From Rehmannia glutinosa (lineage: Eukaryota > Streptophyta > Magnoliopsida > Lamiales > Orobanchaceae), in the NCBI GenBank assembly GCA_016081115.2, contig JABTTQ020003024.1, positions 98,129 to 162,128 of the forward strand: a stretch of 64,000 nucleotides of DNA, written 5' to 3'. Made by a program: the position numbers and the translations under genes. The notes below the pieces were generated by a model that saw only the letters and a program-made list of their open reading frames with translations, made no database searches and was not told the origin of the DNA. Shown one piece after another: positions 34,424 through 46,261 of this stretch (position 1 is its first letter; each line of letters opens with the position of its first letter).

Positions 34424-37400
34424 TGGATATCGTTGCGAAGTGTGTAGACATGAAGTTTGGCAGCTTCCATCAGTTGTCCAAAACCAAGCTGATAGCCATG
34501 GCTGCGATCATGGAAGAGAAGCAGATCAATTTGAATTCATTTACAGCAGACTTTGCCAGAATATTGGCAACAAGTCTTTCAAGGAGGATGGATCCTTTGG
34601 AGGATCACTTGGCTATGGCCTAGTCATTGGCCATCTGATGGAGGTGAAGGGTGTTCCCCTTCGACATGGAAAGCCATTCCATGTCAACAAGAAGATGTTT
34701 TGGGCCAATCTCTCCAGAGCCCAGAAGAGAGCCTATGCCAAAAGGGCTGACACCAGTAAGGGGGAATGAGCTGACCCCGTCGACACAGCTGCGTCCTCCC
34801 CTTCTTAAAAGAGAGTTGCCCATGCAGCTGGAAAGAAGAAAGCTACCCCTGCAGCAAAGACAAAAGACGCACCTACCCCTGCAGTCGTGTCTCCTGCCCA
34901 CGCAGCCGAGGTGGAGAAGGAACCCCAAATACCTTCTCCGACCATCAAAAAAAAGAGGACTGCCAAGCCAAGAAAGGCAGCTCCTCAGTCAAAGACAAAA
35001 GATCCACCGGCCCCCGCCGCCGAGGAAGCTGAGAAAGAAGTATCTGAACCAGAACTTCCTCTGGTGAGGACAAAAAGAAGAAGAAAAATTACCAAACTCT
35101 CGGAGCTTGAGAAGACAGCTGAGTCTGCCACTCAGCTGGAAAAAGTCTCTGAGACTGCTGAAGAAGTGCAGTCTCCCGAAGTTATTGATGAAACAACCAA
35201 GTCTGCTGAGGCCGATCAGCATAGGCAAAAAGAAGACCCAGGTGTGGATAGAGCAGTGAGGAAGGAAGAGGCAGACCGACGGCAAAATCTCCTGACAAAA
35301 GAGTTGTGTCTCCACCTGCCCCCGATGCTACCGAAGGTAAAGAGCAGCAGAATTTGCTACATTCTATTCCTAAGAAGGAAGGCCAACAAGAGGAGAATGA
35401 TGATGATGACATATTTATGTACTCTCTCTTGTACCCAGACATCCAGAGCCGTCTGCGAGAGTGGAGGAAATGGAAGCTGAGTCACTCTAAGGCGCAGTTT
35501 GAACATCCCGGATTTATTGAAGAAGAAGAAGAGAAACTATTCATGTTTCTTAAAGTTGATATCGTGTTGCAAGCCCTGGATGAGGATAACTGTATTAATA
35601 TGCTGCAAATTCTCCAGGAACAAGAAAAGGCTAGAGCAGCTGAGGAAGCAGAGGCTCGTGACAAAGCCCGCATTTGTACTCTCACTGGAACCAGCGAACA
35701 TACTCATCCTCACATTGACATGCTCTCGGATAGTGATAAGGACGTGGAACCTGTTGCTATAACGGAGGAGTTGGAAATGCAGCAAACCATGTGGGAATCC
35801 AGATTAATGCATGAGCAACAGCTGAGGGAAGGACCAGGAGAGTCTTCCGAATCTCAGCTGGAATTCGACCCGTTGGGAGTGGTACAGCAGATTTCCATAG
35901 TTATTGATGCAACCACTTCCCATCTCAGAGATCGGATCTAAGGGAAATGGTGATGACACTGGGTATTTGGGCACCCAAGTTGAGCCAACCCCTGTTGAAG
36001 GTGTCTTACCACACCGCCCCAGTGAGCACTCAAAGGAAGCGGTGGGAGTCTAGAGCGAGTGACCTCACCATCGATCCTCGGTGGTGTGCCGGTGAGGAAA
36101 ACTCACTCCACTGCTGCTATGACTAGGTCGGAGGTTGCTGAGATGACTCCATAATGCGAAAGGAGGTAAAGTGGAGAAGGAAAAAGAAATAGAACAACAA
36201 CAAGTTGTCAAGCGAAGCTCGAGACGATTCGTTTGTCTCAATTTGAAGTGCCAATGACTATGCGGTGAGGATCTTTGGCGATGCGATCGAGGCATAGGAT
36301 GGATCTGCCCCAGGAGTTAACACTATGGGCAATGAAAGTGCAATCCAAGGAGTTGAGACTCCTATGGATGCCACCGTAGAAGACCCTAAGACAACTGCGT
36401 CTGTCAAAAGGAATGTACAAGGCCTTGCTGCAGTTGAGATTGCAGGAGGTAATGAAGGCCTGTGGGAGGTTGAGACTTCCCTGGTAAAAAGAGGAAATCA
36501 CGAGAACATCCCTCATATTCACATTGAAGAAACTGAGAAGGAGATAAGTGCTCTTCATGATTCCCAAGACAACCCTGGCATATCTTTTCTGGGATCTGAA
36601 GATGAAGTTGAGTTCACCCCTACTGCACATCAAAAAGACTCAGCTGAGGATGTTCTTCTAAATGCGAGTAAGCTAGACCTCAAAGTCGCTCGACAAACAT
36701 TCAATTTTGATGATGAGCAAACCCTCAAGTCTCATCATCTTGGAGTGATGCTACGATATGGCGAACGATCAACTCAAAAGGACAAACCGGTGAGACCGAA
36801 GAAGTTGTTAAGGCAGTGAGGCTCGGCCAGGTGAGTCAATACCATCAAAGGCCCAGGTGAATCATAGTCAACATGAGGCATCAGCTACTGATAGAGACCA
36901 CCTTGCACACAATATCTCAAGTGCGAGGCGATCTTATGAAGAAGTATTTCCGTTTTCTCATGAGTGCCCATGCTCAAAGAAGAAAGCGCAAGAGAACAGG
37001 ATCTCACCTTGTCAAGAAGATCCCGTAATTCCACTGATTCGATTGTGCCAGTTGATTTCAATTTTGAAGCAGAGTGGCCGGCAGCTAACTTAAGTCAGAC
37101 AGCTGAGATGCGTGAAATCTTCAAGAAGATCTGTGAAGAGATTGAGAAGATTGAACGGCACCAAGCCTCTCTCGACATGCGCTGGGCCGAGTAGAGATGC
37201 CACTCTCACAGCAAATTTGAGAGGAGTGGTGGTCATAATAAGGGAATGGTCTCAACAGCAGAGTGCCATGCGTCTCGAGCAGGTTCGCTACTTCAAGGCA
37301 CTATACAATCGAATGCTGATCTGGAATGCTGACAATGCCGACATGAAGGCAAGGATGCAGACCTATATGGAGAGATTGCATGTCTCCCATACAAGCGAGA

Positions 37401-38470
37401 TGGAATTCTGCGTGAATTTCATTGCAAAGAACTTCTATGCGTAGAGGAGAATATGAATGCCAAGTTCGGCCTTCTTATGGCCATTTGAAATGACCCAGTG
37501 GGCCGAGTCCAAAGCCACCCACTCGAGTTTCAAACATCATACTCCGCGGCCGACTCAAGCGGAATTCAGCCATCGGCCCATTTGGACTTCATGCTTTTTG
37601 GGATATTTCAAGGGTTCCTCTCTCCTTTGATGATGCAAAAAGGGGGAAGAGGAATACCAAAAAGAGTTTGAAGGAGAAAGTCATTTGTAGAAAAGGCAGG
37701 ATCACATTTGTTGAGAAGAGAAAAGAGAAGGAAAAGGCTGTTGAGGGGAAAGGTCAAAGGATATGACCTTAATGTTTCTTTGAAACCCTCGGCAAGGTCA
37801 TGTCACGACCAAGCATAATCAGCAAACTTCATGTAACTCGCCACTCTATCACTCTGTTGTGCCCATGTCTCATAAAAAAAAATTGTAGAAGCGAGAGATG
37901 AAGGATTTCGATAAAAGAACGGATGGCCGTGTTGAAGAGATGTTAAAATAATTTGTAGGCATTCCAGCGAGGAAAAGATACGAGATGCCATTCGGATGAC
38001 GGACAAGAGCAAGATCTGTTGAAGAATTAAAAACGCTCGAGTCCGAAGGATACTTCAAAAACATGTCCATAGCCCAAACCAGGACTTATCTTGGGAAAAA
38101 GGTTTGAAGTTTGTGCGAAGAAGGCGACAAGCGACGGACTACTAGCGATCACTCTGCTGGTCACTCGATGGTAAGAAGAAGACTCGGTGCAATACACGCC
38201 CGGAGGAGGAGGAAGAAGTGGCGGTAGAGGCTTTATACCTAGACCTCTACCCAAAATATTGAATACATAGATCCAGGAAAGAAGGGAAGGATCTATTGGG
38301 TTGGGTATGATGAAGTAGCTAATCTGGAAGTGAAGAGGAAGAATGCTAAATATGTAAAGAGGATTGAAGAGGAAAACAAAAGGCAAGATCAGCTGTGGCA
38401 AGAAAGACAGGAAAGAAAAAGAAAAGATGAATCTGCGAAGAGAGCTTACGAGAAAAAAAGAAAGCGGTGA
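34424..38470 (+). pseudogene. E3 post-pol reading frame, C-terminal part, decayed
   Basis: The frame from 19270 resumes at 34429 and runs to a stop at 34621. Related coding then continues in other frames: 34624-34769 (VIGHLMEVKGVPLRHGKP), a Lys/Pro/Ala-rich stretch 34800-35300, an acidic and helical stretch 35306-35941 (MYSLLYPDIQSRLREWRKW, LQEQEKARAAEEAEARDKAR), 36325-36819, 36964-37194, 37112-37444, and a Lys/Arg/Glu-rich coiled-coil end at 38285-38470. Together with the N-terminal part this once exceeded 1,000 codons. No transmembrane segment or signal peptide is seen, so I do not call it envelope-like. The first third resembles plant transposon post-pol proteins; function unknown. Confidence 0.6.
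37635..37652 (+). promoter_or_regulatory. E3 upstream polypurine tract copy
   Basis: CAAAAAGGGGGAAGAGGA after TGATGATG, similar to the LTR-adjacent tract at 38818. This makes at least two tracts about 1.2 kb apart in E3. Confidence 0.6.
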
Positions 38471-38833
38471 AGAAGAAAAGAAAAGAAAAAGAGTGTGAAG
38501 AGAGAGTGAAGAAGAAAGAAGGAGGCAGCGAAGGCGATGAAGTGTTGTTGTCAACCCCTTCATGTATTTTACTTTTGTAAATACATATGTATGTAAGTCT
38601 TCTGTACATTGAATAAGAAATTTGTTATTTCTATATTTTTGTGTAGATATAGAATACTATGTTTGCTCTGATACACATTATGCTTGATTGTGTAAAGGAC
38701 AAGAATGCTATGATCAATAAAAAGATTGATTCTACGCATACATTCATTGTTTCTGCATTGTTTGTATGTATCTTTGCTATTTACATATTGTTTGTATGTA
38801 TTTGAGTTTTGGCATCATCAAAAAGGGTGAAAT
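38471..38833 (+). other. E3 3' non-coding end and polypurine tract
   Basis: Mostly non-coding; 38471-38560 is purine-rich and continues the preceding Lys/Arg/Glu-type composition. The tract AAAAAGGGTGAAAT (38820-38833) directly precedes the 3' LTR. Confidence 0.75.
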
Positions 38834-40372
38834 TGTTGGGAATTTTATTGTTTAGATTTTGATGAATGCCATGTAAAACTTGGACTAGAATGTTGGCACC
38901 CAATTTTCCTTGTAGTTTACATTGTACTAGATAGGGTTGTACGAGTTGAGTCAAGTCAGTTATGCTGGATATACAAGAAGTCAACTGAAGACTAGGATGA
39001 AGACTCATTTGTGAAGCGGTGAGTATGGCAAGGACTCGACTGAAGGAGTATCAGCTGAGACACAACTGTATGGAGAGTCAATCAAGTCAACTCAAGAAGC
39101 CAAGTCTCAAGTTGAAGTGACAGATGAGTCATCCATTGATTGGAAGTTAACTCAAAGTCACCTGGGGAATAAAGGATTTGCGATCAAGTCAAGACGGCGA
39201 AAAGAATCCGTTGCCGAAGTCAAGGAATTTACTTAAATAAGTAATACTTCCATGTTGCCATGTCTTAAAGTGCTCGATCCCGAAAGCGTGCAAAAGGAAT
39301 AAACCAATGGGAAGCCTTTGCGCACCTCGTGTCGATTCTAAAAGTGAACATTCATTTAATACGAGGAAATGTCAACATCAAGGCGCAACAAGACAAACCA
39401 ACGAACACAAGTGACTTTTGAAAATCAGCCTATCTCTTCAACGGGCGATTTTTGAAAGCTTGCTATAAAAGTGAGGAATCTCATTGAGAGAAGGTTACTG
39501 AGGCAAGGAACAATCAAGCAATTATACAAATTTGTAACTTTTGTATTATATTTTCAAGTTATTCATGCAAATCCTCAAGCCTAAATCTTGAAGGAAATCG
39601 ATCAACACTAAGTTGTGAAGGAAAGACAACTTCAAACTGTTGAAGAGGAAACTTTTGAAGAAGCAAAAGAGGTCTACAATCAAGGAGGATTGTAGAAAGG
39701 TTAGTCGAACCAGTCTCAAGTTATTGGAGGGCTTCGTGATCAAATCCAAGAAGCTTGAGCAAGTTATTTGAAGTAGCAAAGGCAGTAGCCCTGTGAAGAA
39801 GCTAAATCGGACGAGAAGCAATTTGAGTGATCAAGGCATCTCGGACCGAGTCCCAAAGGAGCAAGTCATTTGTGTGATCAAGATTTGTATACGGGTGATA
39901 ACCACTTTGTACTGTTTGATCATTACTTAGTGGATTCCTCCAGGAGTTGGAGAAGAGAGGAGTAGAAGAATTACCCCATCTTCGAACCTCTATAAAAATT
40001 ATTGTGTCATTTACATTTTAGCATTTTATTTCTGCATACATATCACTTTACATCTGCTGATAATTTGCTATCCAATTGATAATTAACAATCAAGTGTTAT
40101 AACAAACTTAAATCAAATTCAAGGGTGTTAAGTCTTCCACTGAAAATCTCATCACAGCCAAGTTAAGGTTTAGCCTAAACAGCTGAGTTATTCTATCAAC
40201 ATCTCTTTCGAGTAGTGGCTAACTCTGCTGATTAACTAACTTAGATGTCCATCAAGGACTAAGTTGTGTAATTAACTCTGTAATATTTTAAAAGGACTAA
40301 AAGCGAAAAGTTGGTAAGGTGTATTCAACCCCCTCCCCTTCTAAACCTTACTCACACCCCTTGGGACCTTCA
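38834..40372 (+). repeat. E3 3' LTR
   Basis: 1539 bp, TGTTGGGAATTTTATTG to GGGACCTTCA. A TATA-like CTATAAAAG lies near 39463. It keeps the 301-bp segment (39974-40274) lost from the 5' LTR. GAAAT (40373-40377) follows, matching the duplication before the 5' LTR. Confidence 0.93.
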
Positions 40373-40377
40373 GAAAT

Positions 40378-40720
40378 CAATGAAATGAACGAAGTGTTGA
40401 GAATTACATATTGCACCACTAATACTGTCGTCATCGAAACCATGTTTGCTAGTCACCGGAATCAATTTTTGGTCCCAAGTTAATTCTGCCGAGTTATGGG
40501 TATGTGTGTGACTCGAAATGGTGTAAAATGGCTTAAGGGGCATTTCAGGTTTTCACATGTCAATATGGCTAAAACATATGTGTTTAAAAAAATGACTAAA
40601 AATTATGTGTTTAAAAAAAAGCTAAAAAACAGTTTAGAGTATAAGGAATGGCTAAAAACTCGGGGCACTGAAACATATATCGTTATTTTAAGGAACTCAT
40701 ATGTCTTAACTACATTAATT
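40378..40720. other. Spacer right of E3
   Basis: AT-rich DNA that continues the sequence left of E3. It holds an imperfect direct repeat of TATGTGTTTAAAAAAA at about 40576-40620. No gene is seen. Confidence 0.6.
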
Positions 40721-40735
40721 AGTAGAAAAATCAAT

Positions 40736-40835
40736 GGGGTTAGCCCAGTGGCCATGAGTATTACTCGCAATGACGAGACTCAGGTTCGAGTACCTACAAT
40801 GATTGGGCCGATCTTTTTCAAAAAAAAAATGCATT
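40736..40835 (+). mobile_element. tRNA-derived SINE (about 100 bp)
   Basis: Starts GGGGTTAGCCCAGTGG with an A-box (TAGCCCAGTGG, 40741-40751) and a B-box-like GGTTCGAGTACC (40783-40794), then an A-rich tail (40820-40829). It is flanked by a 15-bp duplication, 40721-40735 and 40836-40850, with 13 of 15 matches (AGTAGAAAAATCAAT and AGTGGAAAATTCAAT). This combination fits a pol III transcribed SINE mobilised by a LINE. Confidence 0.75.
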
Positions 40836-40850
40836 AGTGGAAAATTCAAT

Positions 40851-41845
40851 ATGCTGCGTCAATTACTTAAATGAATCAATTTTTTTTATAAATGAACTAT
40901 TGATAAGGGGAAATCATTCGAAGTTTCGAAATCAACCCTATATACTAAAAGAAAAAACAAGCTGCCACATGTCTTCACCTGAGCAATTTAGTACACGTGT
41001 CAATACCTTATTCTTCCAAATCCATGTGTCACCTTCATATTTAGCCATGTGGCAAACCATGACACCACCTTATTCTTCCAATTATATATTGATTTACTAT
41101 ATCAATTTACTATCAATTTATCATCAACTTAATAATTAAATTTCCTATTTCCTTATATAACTATTAAAATCCAGTCAAACATTTAATCAATAAATTAAAT
41201 AATCCCAAAAATCAAGGATATAAAATTAGGAAGTTATTTTTGATTTTTCAAATTAATTGTGAATTAAATATTATTATGATACAAAAACCAAGGATATAAT
41301 TTCAATTATTATCTTTAATACTTATTATACTTTTATTTTTATTTAAATCATTTACGGGGGTATAACAATTATATTTAATATATTTTTTGAGCATGACAAT
41401 GATTCATTATTTTTACCATAACTAATTTATTAGCTTTTGTGCGAAAGCAAATTACGGCCAAATATTTGAAATTAACACAAATAATGAATTTTATAGAGAT
41501 TTTTCTCTTTTCCAGAAAACATTCAAAAATCGAAATTGCACTCTTTCAACCATTTCATACATTTTTCATTTTTGTAGTTTTTTTGTCAGCATAGACTTAC
41601 TTTATTGCTAAAACCTTCCAACATGAACATACCCCAGCAATAAGAAAAAAAAAATTAATAAGTTCCTTTCGTGTGTGTGTGTGTGTGTGCGCGTGTCATA
41701 GTTTGTTATATGAAGACATGCATGCTAATTGTTGGACGACTCTAGAATGTTGTTTGAAACATGATTATTTTATGCATTCCTAGCCCATGAGCATAAAAGC
41801 ATGCATGATTTCTATTTATTTCATTTGGTATTTTAGTATACTATT
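40851..41845. other. AT-rich spacer
   Basis: No gene is seen. A GT repeat is at 41671. The run CCTATATACTAAAAG at 40933 is reminiscent of some Helitron 5' ends, but no matching 3' end was found. Confidence 0.5.
41671..41696. repeat. (GT)n microsatellite
   Basis: Nine GT units followed by GCGCGTGT. Confidence 0.95.
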
Positions 41846-42139
41846 CACTACACAAGAAAATTTCAGTTTACCAACAGAATTTATCGATAAAAATGATTTT
41901 GTCACTAAATTTTACAATTACCTACAAAATACCAATAGAATAAAAACATTTTTTCCCAAATTATCTTGACAATTACAAGCAGTTTTTCAATTATCGATGA
42001 TTTTTTGTTGGTATTTATCAACCGTTTTAGATTCTCTAGGTAAATATTTACCTACATTAATGATTTTACCTACACTTTGTAATTTTCTTGATACTTACCT
42101 ATAGGTTTTTCTATAGGTAAACTAGTTTTTCTTGTAGTG
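41846..42139. mobile_element. CACTA-type MITE (294 bp)
   Basis: Left end CACTACACAAGAAAATTTCA and right end, reverse complemented, CACTACAAGAAAAACTAG; both are followed by GTTTACC inward. Inside are several inverted ACCTA and TAGGT pieces. The 3-bp flanks (ATT and CTA) do not match, so the target duplication has decayed or an end is slightly off. No coding capacity. Confidence 0.7.
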
Positions 42140-42599
42140 CTAAGTGAATTTCACATGCATATATAAAATGATGTCACCATTATATACATGATATTGTACA
42201 AGATGAAATACCATAAGAGATCGGGACTGACCCATAAGGTATGTTCATCGATCAACCATTTATGAACCGCAACCAAAATGCTCTTTTACGGTTGTAGTTA
42301 ACCATGGCCCCTGTCGAGCACACAAGATCGTTTATTACGGCGTTTCTATGTTGTCTCAATACGCCAAATGAATATCATGCGTGTAAAATGATATTATTAT
42401 TGTACACATAACATTTATATAATATATCAAAATACCAAATAAATAACATAGAGAATAGAAGATTCAGACTGCTAGTTGAAACCTTATACGTACATTGCAT
42501 TTTAAAAATTAGCAATCATCTAGATATTTGCATTCGATTATTTGCAAATGAAAGCAACAATAAACATATATTCTTAAAACAACCAAACCTTAATGTTTT

Positions 42600-44110
42600 T
42601 CAATAAATGAAAATATATATAAAGAAAGAAAAATCTTGATCACAAGCCGACTAGATAGCAAAAAGTTGGGGCCTCATTAAAACCTTCGGGGTAAAATAAA
42701 AAACCCATGGAAGGAAAAGAGTACCCCATGGCCCCATAGTCAAAATAAAAACTCGAAAGTTCAAAACCTATCCGAGAAAAACAAAGATAAAACTAAGTAA
42801 CAAATCTATATTGTGACGCCAATATAGTCATCGGTGAGTAAAGAAATTATATCCATCGGAGGAGTGTCCCTCCGGGGAAGGCGGACCATCGAACTTGCTA
42901 AGTTGATGCGGCCATCTATTTCTTTCTCGATAAATGTGAGAAATGACAAAATCAATCTGCGATAGCAAGTGTAAAGTGTATCTCCATTTGCTCACGAAGC
43001 CACCACGGAATGGAACCAACCTTGAGCCGTAAAATATCAACCACAAGTGGAATCTGATTCTAACCAAAGGCGGCCTTGACCTTTAGTAAAAGCAATAAAA
43101 ATAGCTAACATGGCCGCCATTAATTCAGCCTCAAATACACAACAAACACCACAACATTTAACAAAACATCCCTAAAAAGCCCCTAGATGTACGAAAAATC
43201 CTAGAGGCCTTCTTTGAGTCTGGTGCGCCTCTGCCTTTTGCCATACGTATTAATCTTGATCAACTCGGGAAGAGGTAAAGACCAGTCAATACGGGCGATT
43301 TTAGGGGCTTTTAAAGGGTGTCTACTACATGAAGTCTCACGAAGACAAACAATGTTAGCTTCATCATTATTCATGCAACTCGGTCCATCATGGAAGACTC
43401 CACAGTAAGAATGTTTTTGAAGTTGTACAATAGCAGCATCAACATACCAAGGTTTATCATTAAAAAAGAACTTATTGTGGATGTGCCAAATGAGCCAAAT
43501 ACATGAGATAAAAGCCACACGTAACAAAATAAATATGATCGCTAAACCTAAAGGTCATCGCCTGAATCAAGAATTCGTTAAAACTAAGAGCAAATCGAAA
43601 ATTAATCGCAAAGGCATCAAAAATCCACTTCCAAAGCACCCCTGCAAAAGTACAAGAAACAAATATGTGATCAATAGATTCAGAATGAGCATGACATAAA
43701 CAACATATCAAAATCCCAATGAAGCCTCTATCCCGTAGAACATCCAAAACCGTGAGGCAATCGAAGATGGCTCTCCAAACAACGATAGACCTCCTTTCTA
43801 GAATATGGAAAGACCAAATACAAGAGTCCCATTCAATAGATGGAAAATAGGATTATAAATATAAGTTTGCAGATTTAGATGAAACATCTTCATCCATAGA
43901 GTGTGTCTAGATCCTCTTGTCCGATGGCATCAGAACAATCAGGAAACAAACAATATCCCGAACTAAATATATATACATCTCCACAAAAGAAATCGTGAAA
44001 TGCCATGAATCCTCAAAAAATGAAATTCGAAATGCAATGGTAAAAATAATGCCAATACTTAAGCGGAATACCGATTCTATCAGCAATAGTGTAAGCCAGC
44101 CAATTATCGA
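42600..44110 (-). pseudogene. LINE ORF2 3' remnant (zinc-binding region, RNase H) and tail
   Basis: In minus-strand order: RVAF-type reverse-transcriptase zinc-binding region with SIVVWRAIFDCLTVL, GILICCLCHAHSESIDHIFVSC and LWKWIFDAF (43800-43600), a linker WLIWHIHNKFFFND, then RNase H pieces LPELIKIN and SHIYRERNRWPHQLSKF (42880-42960). After the stop, a 3' tail reads TTTTACCCCGAAGG then TTTTAATGAGGCC (42665-42695), typical of plant L1-type LINEs. RT and endonuclease are absent (5' truncated). Frameshifts separate the pieces. It could be mistaken for a host RNase H gene. Confidence 0.8.
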
Positions 44111-44225
44111 GCCAAAACAAAACTATAGAATTATCTCCCAGAAACACTAATGTATTATCAAAGTTTAGGGGATATTTATACAACAAAACCTATAAATTGA
44201 GGAACATGCTCAAAATAAATGTTCA

Positions 44226-45071
44226 CACAATACCAAAAAAAATGTTTAGTGACGCTAATTTAAATTTTCACTTCGTGACATTTATTAGCATCATAATGTA
44301 CATTACCTATGCTTTTGAAAGTGTCATGAGTTGCGTTGTTAGATTTTTTGTCACGAAAGTATCCATGACACAAATCTATAAGTAGGTAAGATCCATTTCT
44401 AATGCTTTTAATCAAATACGTCATTATGTGGTGATACTACTTTATGTCACGATACTAAAAATTTACCATATTTTAATGAAACTTTCTTTGATGCTAAAAC
44501 CGCTATTAAATTTAAAACGCTATTAAGCTTGCATCTTTAAAGTAGCGGCGCTTTTGAAAATTAGTATCATTGAAGTTGTGACGTATTTACATTAATTTCT
44601 ATTTTTAAAAATTGATTACAAGTCAATTTATTAATTTTTTAAAAAAATAAACTAAATATTTAATTTTAATTATTTTGAATATAAGTGTTGTTAGAAAATT
44701 ATGCACCACATGATCTTTAATTATTTACTCTCTTATGATCATTCTCCACGCGTTTATCTTTTGATGTGGGATAGGTATTATAATTTTTCACTTTGTGACC
44801 CTTTTTAATAAGGGTCATCACTTTAATGGCAAATAATCAAAGAGTACGTAAATCATAAAACCTTGGTGTGCACATAAGTAAAATCTAAAGTGTCTTCAAT
44901 TTTATGACACTTTTTGCTAAGGTTCTTATTTTAAGGACGCAACTAAAAAACCGTAAATAAATTTATAAATATTGTGACACTTAAAAAAAAGTCAGTGGTT
45001 TTATTAAAATAATGATACTTCAATAAAAGTTTAATTAAATTGACGTTTTTTAACATTTTTTAGTAAGTGTA
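44226..45071. mobile_element. Possible degenerate CACTA-like MITE
   Basis: Left end CACAATACCAAAAAAAATGTT and right end, reverse complemented, CACTTACTAAAAAATGTT; both continue inward with a GACG-type element (GTGACGC and AAACGTC). Scattered GTGACAC and GTCACGA words occur throughout in both orientations. No matching target duplication is visible. No gene. Confidence 0.42.
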
Positions 45072-45125
45072 TGTACTTTTTCCAATTTATAACGCTTTTT
45101 AATAAGCTTGTGTCGTCCTTATTGG

Positions 45126-46261
45126 TGTTGGATAAACTGGATAGTGTATATTTGAATGGCCGAAGAAAATCGAGCAGAGTAACAGAAATTCGAGGCAAGA
45201 GTTGGACTCTTTGTCTTTAAGACGAAATTGCCCCGCTCATGGTGTTAACGGAAAGTGGCAATCGCCTCCCAAGATACAATGACTTACATATTGTGATAGC
45301 AACACTACAAATCACAAGACACTTCGAACTTTTTTAGTATTTCGAACTCTCAAGACTTTTATGCAGTATGCTACGAAAATTTTGAATTTTTCTGATGATT
45401 TAAATGAATTCTGGGGACTGCTTTATATAGAGCTTCTGGTGCCTTCTGATTTGGGTGCAACCCCTGATCCGGATCAGTCTTGACCGTCAGATCATGCCAT
45501 GTGGTTAATAATTGCGATCTGATGGTCCTGATCGTATCTGCCTGAAGGAACATACCCTTTGGCATACACCTCTGCACGCTAGACAGTCGTGTCTAGTCAT
45601 GGTGTCTCGTCAATGAGCAGATGCATCCAATCAGCACCACATGTCACCACTCGGACGATTATGCCAAGTCATCTGCCACGAGTGCATACCGCCACATCAC
45701 CAAGCCCGGGTGAACCCTGGTTCGATTTTCTAAAACTTTAAGGCTCCTCAAAGCTCCTCGTGATGATACGTATGTGCGAAGTGCAAAGTGTGCCTCTAAA
45801 GTGCTCAATGTGACTATGTGCGATGTGCACGGGCCTAAACCCAGCTCCGATGCGGATGGTGCTCTACACCGTCCTCGGTGCCCTTTGAGCTATCCAAAGG
45901 CTAGTCAAAATTGACTTGGTCCACTAGAGTGTACTATAAGGAGTTCCACATGATTACTCCTTACTAGTGGTGAAACTCTTTATTAACTAGTCAAACATTT
46001 AATATGTTTCTTATGTGGGATATGGCTTTCCATATTCCCACCCTTTTATATTCCATATATGAAATCACTTTAAGTGGCCAATTTCATGCATTTATTTCTC
46101 ATTCACCTGACATTAGATTTGATAAATTCAAAATGCTAAACTCATCTACCTGCGGCGTAGATGACGTTTATCTCATTTATTTCATACATCGAATAAATGA
46201 ACCCACTTAAATAATTGGTCAAAATTGGGTCAAAACCCGATTTATAAAAACCAATTCAACA
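45126..46261 (-). repeat. E6 3' LTR
   Basis: 1136 bp, minus strand TGTTGAATTGG to TATCCAACA. A TATA box (CTATATAAAG on the minus strand) is at about 45421-45430. A polypurine tract, minus strand CATGTGGGGAT, abuts it at 46262-46272. Confidence 0.9.

Larger units (their letters stand above)
11511..40372 (+). mobile_element. E3: family-B Sirevirus-type copia element, interrupted by E4/E5
   Basis: The 5' LTR (11511-12761) and 3' LTR (38834-40372) are homologous and flanked by matching GAAAT duplications (11506-11510 and 40373-40377), so they are ends of a single insertion. Without the E4/E5 insertion (19271-34428 including one duplication) the element is about 13.7 kb, long even for a Sirevirus because of a long post-pol reading frame. 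Order: LTR, primer site, gag, pol, promoter-like segment, post-pol frame, polypurine tract, LTR. All coding parts carry stops or frameshifts. Confidence 0.94.

Noticed and set aside
34424..38470. Envelope-like protein in E3
   Set aside because: No signal peptide, no transmembrane segment and no Cys-rich ectodomain pattern can be seen.
38027..38563. Ser/Phe-rich minus-strand frame
   Set aside because: It is the antisense shadow of a purine-rich Lys/Glu/Arg coding stretch of E3.
40736..40835. Functional tRNA gene
   Set aside because: No cloverleaf can be formed beyond the A and B boxes, and the flanking duplication and A-rich tail indicate a SINE.
40926..41140. Helitron
   Set aside because: Only a suggestive 5' word (CCTATATACTAAAAG); no CTRR end with a preceding hairpin was found.
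42828..43747. Host RNase H-type gene
   Set aside because: The zinc-binding plus RNase H order and the following TTTTAATGAGGCC tail mark a LINE 3' end; frames are broken.
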